A DNA stretch of 64,000 nt, taken from assembly GCA_944322095.1 (NCBI GenBank), contig CALUNU010000007.1, positions 1 through 64,000 on the forward strand. Direction: 5' to 3'. Below, one piece after another: positions 41,325 to 49,223 of the stretch. Positions within the stretch are counted from its first letter, which is position 1; each line of letters starts with the position of its first letter. Origin of the DNA: an uncultured Alloprevotella sp. (GTDB lineage: Bacteria; Bacteroidota; Bacteroidia; Bacteroidales; Bacteroidaceae). Both the position numbers and the translations under genes were made by a program. A model generated the notes under the pieces. It was not told the DNA's origin. It made no database searches and saw nothing but the letters and a program-made list of their open reading frames with translations.

Positions 41325-41358
41325 TTAGGAGGGGCGGCAAGAAAGCCGCCCCTCCTAA
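41325..41358. repeat. Perfect family-H hairpin
   Basis: TTAGGAGGGGCGGC and its exact reverse complement are separated by 6 bases, giving a 14-bp perfect stem. Confidence 0.85.
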
Positions 41359-41408
41359 GGCGGCTTCTCCTGCGCCTGCGGGCTTCTTCCACCCTGTCCG
41401 CTCCGCTG

Positions 41409-41750
41409 TTTTTTAACACGGAGAATCGAATATTTTCGACCGCTTGCACCGTCGCTCGCAAATACACGAAAATCAGAAACGCCTGACGCTCAGGCACATC
41501 CGTGCCAAGCCCTGCCGCAAAGAGGCCCAAAAACGACGATTTCGCCACTATATGGCGCAAATCGATGCGATTTTTCCGCTGAAAAGTGGCCTTGGATCGA
41601 AATTTCCATGGGATGGATCGGCGATTCCATGGGATGGAAATCGAAATCCATGGGATGGATCGGTCGGAGGATCGCATGGACGCACGAAAACAACGCTAAA
41701 AGGCGGACGAAGGTGGGCGTCCGCATTAACGCTTTGCCATATAGCGCACA
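41409..41750 (-). repeat. 342-bp interspersed element, copy D
   Basis: Sense strand is minus. Units TCCATGGGATGGA (plus strand) lie at 41605, 41626 and 41647, exactly 21 bases apart, and all three have perfect 5-bp arms. The CATATAG motif is 196 bases in, as in copies A and C. The small hairpin reads GCCTG-agcgt-CAGGC on minus, with two base pairs changed on both sides compared with copies A and C. Copy B lacks a clean version of this hairpin. Confidence 0.85.
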
Positions 41751-41793
41751 CGCGGCGGGGTGGGGGACGGCGAGGCAGGATGTCCGCCACGTA

Positions 41794-41815
41794 AAGGCGC
41801 GATTCATCGCGTCTC
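41794..41815. repeat. Degenerate family-P palindrome
   Basis: AAAGGCGCGAT/ATCGCGTCTC, preceded by GTCCGCCACGTA and followed by a CCCGCCCGGATGG..TTAGGAGGGGCGGC stretch also seen at 66-95. Confidence 0.7.
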
Positions 41816-42053
41816 ACCCCGCCCGGATGGCTTAGGAGGGGCGGCATTCCTGCCGCCCACAGCTCAGGGCGCAGCTCCGCCCCGACATTCTTTTCCCTCG
41901 CAGTGGCCCATTCGCCTGTGTGCCCGCCACGAAAGCCGCCCCTCCTCACCTCTCCGGGGCTTGTCCGTGGCCTTTAGGCGTGGCGCAGGACGTGCGGTTT
42001 TTGCAAACCGGGCTTGCCAAATAGAAAATACTGCGTTAATAAATTGTAAAATC

Positions 42054-42062
42054 GGGGGGGGG
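42054..42062 (+). repeat. G9 homopolymer upstream of the regulator promoter
   Basis: Nine consecutive G in an AT-rich context, ending 36 bases before the -7 box of the AraC-type gene. This places it just upstream of the expected -33 region. Such tracts mutate by slippage and in other bacteria change promoter strength. Confidence 0.8.
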
Positions 42063-42097
42063 TAATTTTAAAACTTCATTTTTCCAACGAAATGCCT

Positions 42098-42105
42098 TAC
42101 TTTTG
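42098..42105 (+). promoter_or_regulatory. -7 box of the AraC-type regulator
   Basis: TACTTTTG fits TAnnTTTG. The same octamer forms the -7 box of the pilus operon at 43159. No clear -33 TTG is visible. Confidence 0.6.
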
Positions 42106-42180
42106 CTATGAGACAACGGACGGCCTTTGGCTGAGAATAGAGATTAAGAATGTATTGTACGAACCTGATGATTGTTTGTT

Positions 42181-43038
42181 ATGCGCCTATTTTATCAGGA
42201 AGAGCACAAAACATGTTATCACTACGCTGAAAAGTCGACAGCTACGTTCAAGGTGTATCACTTGCAGCACGATGCGCCCCCGGCGCAGGCCCGCCTTGAG
42301 TGTTCGCTGATGGTTTTCGTCATCGAGGGCGAGTCGCTCATCCGTTACGGCGCCGGCAAGCCCTTCGTCGTTCCCGCCGGGCGGTTTTTCCTTGTGGAGC
42401 CCGGCACGCTTTTCACGGGCCACCAGCAGGTCCCTACGCTCGTCATGACGATGGCCTTTGTGGGTGCGCCCCAGCTGTGCAACATCTATACGCTCGAAAA
42501 CCTCGTGCGCGACACGCAGGGCGCCTCGCTGCCCGTCGATCCCCACTTTACGCTCCCCATACGTCCGCGCCTGCGCGAGTTTCTCGACCTCGTCATGCAT
42601 TGCCTCGACGACGGCCTCTCCTGCGCCCACTATCACGAGCTGAAGCGGGAGGAGTTTTTCCTGCTCGTCCGGGCCTATTACAGCAAGGAGGAGCTGGCCG
42701 CCCTGTTCCGCCCGCTGCTCGGCATCGACCACGACTTTCGCCGCCAGGTGCTCGAAGTCTGCGCCAAGGGCTGCTGCGACATTGCCGCCATGGCCGGGCA
42801 GCTGAACATGAGCACCGCCACGTTTCAGCGCAAGTTTAAGCAGACGTTTCACGAAACGGCCGGGCAGTGGCTCCTCAACCGCAAGGCCGAGCGCATCGTG
42901 CACCAGCTGAAGACCACCTCGCTCACGTTCGACCAGATCTGCTTCGAGAACGGTTTTTCCTCGCCCGCCTATTTTTCCAATTTCTGCAAGCGCGTCTTTG
43001 GCAAAACGCCCACGCAGCTGCGCAACGAAGCCTTCTGA
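42181..43038 (+). CDS. AraC-family transcriptional regulator
   Basis: A 285-residue DNA-binding protein. The N-terminal half looks like a cupin-type effector or dimerisation domain (SLMVFVIEGESLIRYGAGKP). The C-terminal 100 residues hold two helix-turn-helix motifs (IAAMAGQLNMSTATFQRKFK and FDQICFENGFSSPAYFSNFC), ending in the family signature RVFGKTPTQLR. I chose the ATG at 42181; a TTG three codons upstream is possible. Lying directly before the pilus operon, in the same direction and with the same -7 octamer, it is the likely regulator of that operon; this is inference. The G9 tract suggests switchable expression. Confidence 0.9.
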   Translation: MRLFYQEEHKTCYHYAEKSTATFKVYHLQHDAPPAQARLECSLMVFVIEGESLIRYGAGKPFVVPAGRFFLVEPGTLFTGHQQVPTLVMTMAFVGAPQLCNIYTLENLVRDTQGASLPVDPHFTLPIRPRLREFLDLVMHCLDDGLSCAHYHELKREEFFLLVRAYYSKEELAALFRPLLGIDHDFRRQVLEVCAKGCCDIAAMAGQLNMSTATFQRKFKQTFHETAGQWLLNRKAERIVHQLKTTSLTFDQICFENGFSSPAYFSNFCKRVFGKTPTQLRNEAF

Positions 43039-43158
43039 GCGGCCGGGCCTCGCGCGCGCGTGTATATATATAAGGTGTAGCCGCGAGGGGTGCGCGGGTT
43101 AACGGAAAATCATAAATTGTTGAAACTTTTTCATAACAGCGGACGGGCGTTAAGGCCG

Positions 43159-43166
43159 TACTTTTG
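43159..43166 (+). promoter_or_regulatory. -7 box of the pilus operon
   Basis: TACTTTTG, 21 bases before the first gene. The region upstream (43100-43150) is AT-rich and could hold the activator site. Confidence 0.6.
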
Positions 43167-43187
43167 CACTGGAAATAAGAGCTACTG

Positions 43188-43751
43188 ATGACAATCGACA
43201 ACATATTCCCCCTGCGCCGCTCCCTTGCGTGGGCGCTGTTTTGCCTGCCGCTCGTGTGGGCCCCCAAGGTTGCGGCCCAGAGCGTGGGGCTGCGCACCAA
43301 TGCGCTCTACTGGCTGACCACGACGCCCAACGTGGGCGTAGAGATTGGGCTGGCGCCCCGCTGGACGGTGGATCTCGCGGCCGCCTACAACCCCTGGACT
43401 TTCAAGGACGACAAGAAGATGCGCTTTTGGCTGGCGCAGCCCGAGGTGAAATATTGGTTTTGCGAGCGCTTCGAGGGCCACTACGTGGGGCTCCACCTCC
43501 ACGCCGCGCAATATTTCGGCGGCTTCGACGCCAAGCGCTACGACGGCTACCTGGCCGGCGGCGGCATCAGCTACGGATACGACTGGATCATCTCGCCCCA
43601 TTGGAACATGGGCGTCGAGGTGGGCGCGGGCTACGCACGCCTGTGGTACGACGAGTCGGAACGCGCCGTGTGTGAGAAATGCAGCACGCCACGCCATAAG
43701 AACTACTTCGGGCTGACGCGCCTGGGCCTCTCGTTTACCTATCTATTCTAA
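43188..43751 (+). CDS. DUF3575 protein, pilus-associated
   Basis: A 187-residue exported protein with a signal peptide ending near KVAAQ (residue 30). It is followed by alternating aromatic-rich strands that end in LGLSFTYLF, the pattern of a small outer-membrane beta-barrel. The motif VGLRTNALYWLTTTPNVGVE is typical of DUF3575, found in many Bacteroidales next to FimA/Mfa pilus genes. Its function is unknown; assistance in outer-membrane assembly of the pilus is inference. It is first in the operon, 25 bases before the next gene. Confidence 0.85.
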   Translation: MTIDNIFPLRRSLAWALFCLPLVWAPKVAAQSVGLRTNALYWLTTTPNVGVEIGLAPRWTVDLAAAYNPWTFKDDKKMRFWLAQPEVKYWFCERFEGHYVGLHLHAAQYFGGFDAKRYDGYLAGGGISYGYDWIISPHWNMGVEVGAGYARLWYDESERAVCEKCSTPRHKNYFGLTRLGLSFTYLF

Positions 43752-43776
43752 CCCTTCCCATCCCATCCACACGCAG

Positions 43777-45594
43777 ATGAACAACAAGAAGCTTTTATCG
43801 GCATATCTCCCCCTGGCGGCTGCTGCCGCCCTTCTCGGAGCGGGCGCCTCGTCGTGCGCCTCGCGCCGCGCCACCGTTGGCGTTGAGCCCGCGGTGGCCG
43901 TCGTCAGCCCCGACAGCCTCAACCGCGCCGTCGTCGACGTGCGCCTGCGCGTGCCGCGCAGCGTGCTGTCGCGCCGCTCGCGCCTGTTGCTGCTGCCCCA
44001 GCTGTCGGACAGCACCGGGCCCCTCTGGCAGTACGACCCCGTGGCCGTGGACGGCACGGTCTACGCCAAGAAGCTGCGCCGCCGCGCCGCGCTCGAAGGC
44101 GCCTCCGACCCCTACACCGGCCGCGTTGAGACGGCCACGCGCGACGGGGCCGACTATTTGCTCCACTACACCGACACCCTCGTGCTGCCCCGCGGCGAGC
44201 ACCACGGCGCCCGCCTCACGGGCCACCTCACGGTGGACGGCTGTGGCAACTGCGAGGGCGAGGGCTCCGTGCTCATGGCCATCGTCAACGACCCCGTCTC
44301 GCTCATTGAGGAGAAGAAGGAGCTGCGGCTCAACTGGATTGAGCCCGAGTTTGTCATCCGTCCCAAGGTGCGCGAGGGCCGCGGCGTGGCCCGCTTGCAG
44401 TTTGTCATCAACCGTTACGACATACGCCCCGAGATGGGCCGCAACCGCGCCGAGCTCGACACGATGCTCGCCACGCTGCGCCCCATCGTCAACGACACGT
44501 TGGCCGAGCTCACCTCGGTGAGCATCTACGGTATGGCCTCGGCCGATGGTTCCCTCGCGTTCAACACGCCCTTGGCGCGCAACCGCGCCCGCTCGGCCGC
44601 CCGCTGGTTGCAGGAGCAGCTGGGCCTCACGCCGCGCCAGCGCTCCGTCTTTGCCATCGACTCGCGCCCCGAGGGTTGGGAGCCCGTGGTGAAGGCCATG
44701 ACCGCCGCCGGCGACGCCGACTCGGCTGCCGTGCGCGACGTCCTGACGCGCTATGCCGACGCCAACGACGACGTGCAGGAGCGCCACATACGCCGCCTGC
44801 CCTGCTGGCGGCGTATCGCCGAACGCTACTTGCAGAAAGACCGCAACGTGGAGTATGTCTACACCTACCGCATACGCAGCTTCACCACCGACGCCGAGCT
44901 GCTCGCCATGTACGAAACGCGCCCCGACGCCTTCAACGAAGAGGAGCTCCTGCGCGTTTCCACCCTGAAGACCGACCCCGCGGAGAAAGAGCAGGTGTAT
45001 CGCACCATCCTCCACTACTTCCCGCAGTCGGCCGTGGCGGCCAACAACCTGGCCGTGCTCATGCTGCGCCGCGGCGCCGCCGACGAGGCCGGGCAGGTGC
45101 TGGCCTCGCTCGAAAGCTACACGCCCGAGGCCCTCAACACCCTTGCCGCCACCTATATATACAGGGACGACTACGAACGGGCCGTCGAGCTCCTCGAAAG
45201 CGCCGCCGACACGCTGCCGCAGGCCCGCTACAACCTGGGCCTCGTGCGCGCCAAGCAGCGCCGCCTGGCCGAGGCGTGGGAACTGCTGCGCCCCTACGAC
45301 GCCGACCTCAACACCGCCATCGTGGCCCTCAGCACCGGCCGCACGGCCGAGGCGGCTGCCGTTATGAACCGCCGCACCGAGAGCGCGCCCCGCGACGAGT
45401 ATGTGCGCGCCCTCGTGGCCGCACGCCGCGAACGGGCCGACGAGCTCTTTGCCCATCTGGGCCATGCCGCGGCCGACGCCGCCCTGGCACGCCGCGCACG
45501 CATCGAGACCGACTTTATGCCCTATCGGGCCGACGCGCGGTGGACGGCCCTCTTCCCCGAAGACAAGAACGAAACCACGACCCGCAATGACTAA
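43777..45594 (+). CDS. DUF3868/OmpA-like/TPR lipoprotein
   Basis: A 605-residue lipoprotein (lipidated Cys27 in GASSC). Three parts can be seen: an N-terminal DUF3868 beta domain (about 35-195), an OmpA-like domain (about 205-350, with SVSIYGMASADGSLAFNTPLA and NRARSAARWL) that may bind peptidoglycan, and tetratricopeptide-like helices from about 400 to 560 (AANNLAVLMLRRGAADEA). Such proteins accompany DUF3575 genes in pilus loci. A structural link between pilus base and cell wall is inference. The stop overlaps the start of the next gene by eight bases (ATGACTAA). Confidence 0.83.
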   Translation: MNNKKLLSAYLPLAAAAALLGAGASSCASRRATVGVEPAVAVVSPDSLNRAVVDVRLRVPRSVLSRRSRLLLLPQLSDSTGPLWQYDPVAVDGTVYAKKLRRRAALEGASDPYTGRVETATRDGADYLLHYTDTLVLPRGEHHGARLTGHLTVDGCGNCEGEGSVLMAIVNDPVSLIEEKKELRLNWIEPEFVIRPKVREGRGVARLQFVINRYDIRPEMGRNRAELDTMLATLRPIVNDTLAELTSVSIYGMASADGSLAFNTPLARNRARSAARWLQEQLGLTPRQRSVFAIDSRPEGWEPVVKAMTAAGDADSAAVRDVLTRYADANDDVQERHIRRLPCWRRIAERYLQKDRNVEYVYTYRIRSFTTDAELLAMYETRPDAFNEEELLRVSTLKTDPAEKEQVYRTILHYFPQSAVAANNLAVLMLRRGAADEAGQVLASLESYTPEALNTLAATYIYRDDYERAVELLESAADTLPQARYNLGLVRAKQRRLAEAWELLRPYDADLNTAIVALSTGRTAEAAAVMNRRTESAPRDEYVRALVAARRERADELFAHLGHAAADAALARRARIETDFMPYRADARWTALFPEDKNETTTRND

Positions 45595-46492
45595 ACGCAA
45601 GCATCAACTCCCCCTGCTGCTCCTGGCGGGCAGCCTGCTCACCACCGCGTGCATACGCGACGAGGTGCCCCCCTGTCCGCCCCTGCGCGTGACGTTCGAA
45701 GTGGTCGATAAGAACTATGCCAACATCGCCGACGTGGAAGCCATCGGCCTGGACCGCCGCGTGGACGAAAACCAGCCCTTTGCCGCCTACGTCGCCACGC
45801 TCTCCTATCGCATCACCGACGAGGCCACGGGCCACGTCGTGGCCGAGCAGCACCTGTGGCGGCCCGCCGCCGACGACGCGGCGCCTGCCGTAGAGCTGCC
45901 CGCCGACCTGCCCTTTGGCACCTACCGCATCACCGTGTGGGGCGGCATGGCCGACGAGCGGGGCGTCGAGGCCGCAGGCTCCTTTGGGGCCTATGCCCTC
46001 CACCACGGCGGCGCCGAGGGCTACGACGTCTACCAGGCCGAAACGCTCATGCACTACGACGCCACGCACGCCAACTTCACCGTGGGCCTGCGCCGCGTCA
46101 AGGGCAAGCTCCTGGTGGAGAGCGTAGGCCTGCCCGAGGGCACGTGCTGGTCGGAGCGCCGCATCGACGGCGTGGCCGCCGGCGTGACGAGCGCCCTGGC
46201 CTACAACGGCACGACGGCCTTTGCCGTGCAGGACGAGTGGCAGCCCGCCGCCAACGTGACGACCCACACGTGGACGGCCCCCTCGTTCGAGGGCAGCCCC
46301 GCCACGCTCACCGTAAGCTACTACAACTCGCCCGAGCGCACCGCGCCCGTGCTCTCTCCGCCCGCCACGCAAATCGACGTGCGCCGCAACGAAATATCCG
46401 TGGTGCGCTACGTCTACGCCGACGGCCGCTTCGAGGTCTACGTCCTTATCGACGACGACTGGAACCGCGTGAACGACCTCATCGTCGACTGA
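45587..46492 (+). CDS. FimB/Mfa2-family pilus anchor lipoprotein
   Basis: A 301-residue lipoprotein (Cys22 in LLTTAC) with the FimB/Mfa2 layout: a conserved PPCPPLRVTFEV segment after the lipid anchor and two transthyretin-like domains. In P. gingivalis, FimB and Mfa2 sit at the pilus base, hold it to the outer membrane and limit its length. Here the gene stands before the major pilin rather than after it. The C-terminal strand (DDWNRVNDLIVD) closely resembles that of the pilin (DAWDVVNDMVVD). The start is fixed by the overlap with the upstream stop codon. Confidence 0.87.
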   Translation: MTKRKHQLPLLLLAGSLLTTACIRDEVPPCPPLRVTFEVVDKNYANIADVEAIGLDRRVDENQPFAAYVATLSYRITDEATGHVVAEQHLWRPAADDAAPAVELPADLPFGTYRITVWGGMADERGVEAAGSFGAYALHHGGAEGYDVYQAETLMHYDATHANFTVGLRRVKGKLLVESVGLPEGTCWSERRIDGVAAGVTSALAYNGTTAFAVQDEWQPAANVTTHTWTAPSFEGSPATLTVSYYNSPERTAPVLSPPATQIDVRRNEISVVRYVYADGRFEVYVLIDDDWNRVNDLIVD

Positions 46493-46576
46493 ACGCCTCC
46501 CTCCGCGGGCGCGGGCGAACAACGCAAAGCACTTTTTTTTAATTTCAATTCATTTATCAATCAAAACCAAACCACA

Positions 46577-47755
46577 ATGAAAAAGAACATTCTGTTTCTT
46601 GGCTTGGCTGCCATGAGCCTCTTTACGGTGGCTTCGTGCAGCAGCGACGACGACCTGCAAGCAGGTATGTCTATCGGCGCAGGCGACAACGTCGTTACGC
46701 TGGCCCTGAACCCCGGCGGTAGCGGCATGGCCGTGCGCGGTGCACGCCCCGTGACCTCTTCTGAGGCCGCCAACAACGTAGACAAGGTGGAAGTGAAGCT
46801 CTATCGCCTCGTTGAGAGCAACTACTCCCTCGTCAGCGAAACGGAGAACGGCCAGACCATCTACGAGCAAGACGTAACGTGGAGCAATGGAACCAAGACC
46901 GCCAACATCCCCCTCAAACACCTCGCACAGGGCAGCTACAAGCTCGTAGCCCGCGGCTACAACAACAGCACGGCTACGGCTGTAACGTTCGATGAGGGCA
47001 CTCCCTCTACTTCTATCAACTGGACGGCTACGCAGAGCACGGGCGACATTGAAGAAGTGTTCGCAGGTGAGCTCGACATCACGGTGGATGCCGAAGGCAA
47101 GATCACGAGCTCAGACAAGACGCTGACGATGAATCGCCGCGTGGCTGGTTTCCTGGCCTACTTCAAGAACATTCCCACGAGGGTGAACGAAGACGTGGTG
47201 AAGTCTGTCCGCGTCGTAGCCAGCAACAAGGCCACGCAGTACGACATCATCGGTGGAACGGTTGCAAGCTACACGTCATCTCCCGCCAGCGCCACGGTGA
47301 ACGGCCTTGATGCTCCTGCTGAAGGCAAGGAGACCGTACTTTGCTCGTTCGATATGTCTTCTGCTACGAACTGGGTCGGTGGTAATCCCACGGACGACTT
47401 TTATACGTTCACGAAGGTTGCTAACCAGGTGGACAACACGGTGCTCGGTGGTGGCTTCATGGTGCCCTTCCGCCAGGTGTCGGGCGTAAACACGCTGTGC
47501 GTGGAACTCGTTGGTGACGGCGACGCTGTCTTGAAGACGTTCAACGTGAAGATGCCCTCGACGTTTAAAACGGAATACGACATCTACATGAACCACTTCT
47601 ACAGCATCGGCCATAAGACGTCGTCCTCTGGCACGGAAGGTCCCGATCCCGGTACCCCCGATCCCGATAAACCCGTAGACCTGGGCAGCGAGGAAGAAAT
47701 CATCCTGAGCCTGAGCGACGCATGGGACGTGGTTAACGACATGGTCGTCGACTAA
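46577..47755 (+). CDS. FimA-like major pilin
   Basis: A 392-residue lipoprotein precursor (Cys21 in VASC). The following SSDDD fits the acidic lipoprotein-export signal of Bacteroidetes. In known type V pili the precursor is lipidated, exported, and cut after an Arg by a protease, freeing a groove that takes the C-terminal strand of the next subunit; Arg54 or Arg57 (AVRGARPVTSS) are candidate sites here. The reading frame is less GC-rich than its neighbours, with many GCT, GTA and ACG codons, and the leader is A/T-rich, as for highly expressed genes. The anchor gene ends 84 bases upstream, and a T8 run lies in that gap. A terminator follows the gene. Confidence 0.85.
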   Translation: MKKNILFLGLAAMSLFTVASCSSDDDLQAGMSIGAGDNVVTLALNPGGSGMAVRGARPVTSSEAANNVDKVEVKLYRLVESNYSLVSETENGQTIYEQDVTWSNGTKTANIPLKHLAQGSYKLVARGYNNSTATAVTFDEGTPSTSINWTATQSTGDIEEVFAGELDITVDAEGKITSSDKTLTMNRRVAGFLAYFKNIPTRVNEDVVKSVRVVASNKATQYDIIGGTVASYTSSPASATVNGLDAPAEGKETVLCSFDMSSATNWVGGNPTDDFYTFTKVANQVDNTVLGGGFMVPFRQVSGVNTLCVELVGDGDAVLKTFNVKMPSTFKTEYDIYMNHFYSIGHKTSSSGTEGPDPGTPDPDKPVDLGSEEEIILSLSDAWDVVNDMVVD

Positions 47756-47803
47756 CGCACACACCCTCTCACATGTCCTTCCCGGAAGGGCAGAGGCAAC
47801 ACT

Positions 47804-47843
47804 ACACCCCGGGCCGGGCGATGGCCCGCCCGGGGTGTTTTCT
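47804..47843 (+). terminator. Terminator inside the pilus operon
   Basis: ACACCCCGGGC pairs with GCCCGGGGTGT and is followed by TTTTCTCT, 48 bases after the pilin stop. No TAnnTTTG box follows before the next gene, so the accessory genes probably depend on read-through. Confidence 0.85.
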
Positions 47844-48092
47844 CTAAAAAAAAGAAACAGACGAAACGCAGGCGGGAGCACCGCCCGTGCATTTTGAAAC
47901 GATGAAACCCCTGCCGCCACACGGCGGCAACCCCATAGCGGCCGAGGCGACGGCCGGCCAAAAAAACACGCTGAAACCATGCCCCTTACCTGCGGGGCGA
48001 CGCCACCCGCCGCAAGATACGACGCGCGGCGGAAGGCAAACGCAACCCAACTCGACAACTCGGAAAAAACAATATACACAATACAGACATAT
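47844..48092. other. Spacer between pilin and accessory genes
   Basis: Contains an A8 run at 47846-47853 and a GCCGCC-ACAC-GGCGGC hairpin near 47909, then an AT-rich stretch before the next start. I see no promoter and no gene. Confidence 0.6.
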
Positions 48093-49208
48093 ATGAAACG
48101 CTTTTCCCTTTACACCCTCGTGCTCTCGGCGCTGCTGGCTTCGGCCTGCTCCGACGTGCAGGAGGTGGCGGGCCCGGCGCCCGACGACGGCACGCAGCTC
48201 ACGGTGAAGTTCGTGGGCGACGCCATGGGCGGCCGCGCCACGCGCTCCTCGCTCGTCTCGGAAGACCCGATGCACCACGTCACGTCGGCGCGCATCCTCG
48301 TGTTCGACGGCACGGACGGCGGGGCGCCCTGCGTGGCCGACGAAACCATTGACCGTTGGGATGCGCTGGCCACGCGTGGCGACACGGCCATCTACACCTT
48401 GCAGACATACATTCCCCCAAGAACCGACAGCGAAGAGGAGCTGCCCTACACCGTCATGGCCGTGGGGCTCGACGACGTTTCGGCCAGGGCCTATCAGTTC
48501 GACCACCCTGCCACGCTCGCCGAGGCGCAGATGGTGCTGAACACAACAGCCGAGCAAGCGCAGGACAACATGGCCCACGCCGAGTTTTTCACCGGGCAGA
48601 CCGAGGCCCCGCTGGGCGCGCGGCTCCACAACGAGGCCGTCGTCGAGATGCGCCGCCGCGTGGCGGGCGTGATGGCCTACTTCAACCACATCCCCAAAGA
48701 GGTGACGCGCATCGACGTCGTGCTCCACGACCAGCTGAACCAGCACACCACGATGCCGCTGGCCGCCACCAACACCTATGCCACGGGCGTGCTCGACAAC
48801 TCGCGCGTGCTGCTGCGCTTCGAGGGCTGGACCGACGACGACCTGAAGGCCGAAACCGTCACCCTCGACGACGGCACCACCTATACGAAGGAGCCCGGTT
48901 CGCTCCTCTTGGGCGCCTACGTGCTGCCCGTCGAGGCCCCCGACGCAGCGGCCGGAGGCGGGGCCGACGGGCAAACCACGCTGCAAATCGTCATGTACAA
49001 GGCCGACGGCAGCGAGTTTGGCCGCAAAAACGTGCTCCTTCCCGACCGCACGCGGCAATACCCCCTGCTGTCGAACGTCTATTACAGCATTGGCCGCAAA
49101 AACAAGGACATCGACAAGCCCGAAGACCTCGACGGCGAGCCGGGCGACAGCTGGCTCTACGTGGACGGCGACTGGCAGGCCAACGTGGACATCGATTTTG
49201 ACAACTAA
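48093..49208 (+). CDS. Accessory fimbrial lipoprotein 1
   Basis: A 371-residue lipoprotein (Cys19 in LLASAC). The segment HHVTSARILVFDGTDGG and the later VVEMRRRVAGVMAYF are also seen in fimbrillin-like proteins; the pilin here has NRRVAGFLAYFKNIP at the same place, and YSIGRK corresponds to YSIGHK. So this is a distant paralogue of the pilin, probably a minor or adaptor subunit like Mfa3/Mfa4 or FimC/FimD. The start is set at the ATG giving a clean lipoprotein signal. The gene is 15 bases before the next. Confidence 0.75.
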   Translation: MKRFSLYTLVLSALLASACSDVQEVAGPAPDDGTQLTVKFVGDAMGGRATRSSLVSEDPMHHVTSARILVFDGTDGGAPCVADETIDRWDALATRGDTAIYTLQTYIPPRTDSEEELPYTVMAVGLDDVSARAYQFDHPATLAEAQMVLNTTAEQAQDNMAHAEFFTGQTEAPLGARLHNEAVVEMRRRVAGVMAYFNHIPKEVTRIDVVLHDQLNQHTTMPLAATNTYATGVLDNSRVLLRFEGWTDDDLKAETVTLDDGTTYTKEPGSLLLGAYVLPVEAPDAAAGGGADGQTTLQIVMYKADGSEFGRKNVLLPDRTRQYPLLSNVYYSIGRKNKDIDKPEDLDGEPGDSWLYVDGDWQANVDIDFDN

Positions 49209-49223
49209 CCAACATCAGCGACG

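Larger units (their letters stand above)
41089..42053. other. Second large repeat-dense spacer
   Basis: About 960 bases without a credible gene between uvrA and the pilus regulator. It contains copy 2 of the 105-bp repeat, a perfect family-H hairpin, copy D of the 342-bp element and a degenerate family-P palindrome. From about 41990 the sequence turns AT-rich towards the regulator promoter. Confidence 0.8.

Noticed and set aside
41409..41750. CRISPR array, because of regularly spaced repeats
   Set aside because: Only three 13-bp units with 8-bp gaps, the same gaps recur between copies, and no cas gene is present.
42172..42180. TTG start three codons upstream for the AraC-type gene
   Set aside because: The ATG at 42181 is the simpler start; the sequence offers no ribosome-binding site to prefer the TTG.
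42092..42310. A 72-codon frame overlapping the AraC gene start
   Set aside because: It starts before or at the predicted -7 box and overlaps the regulator in another frame; no similarity.
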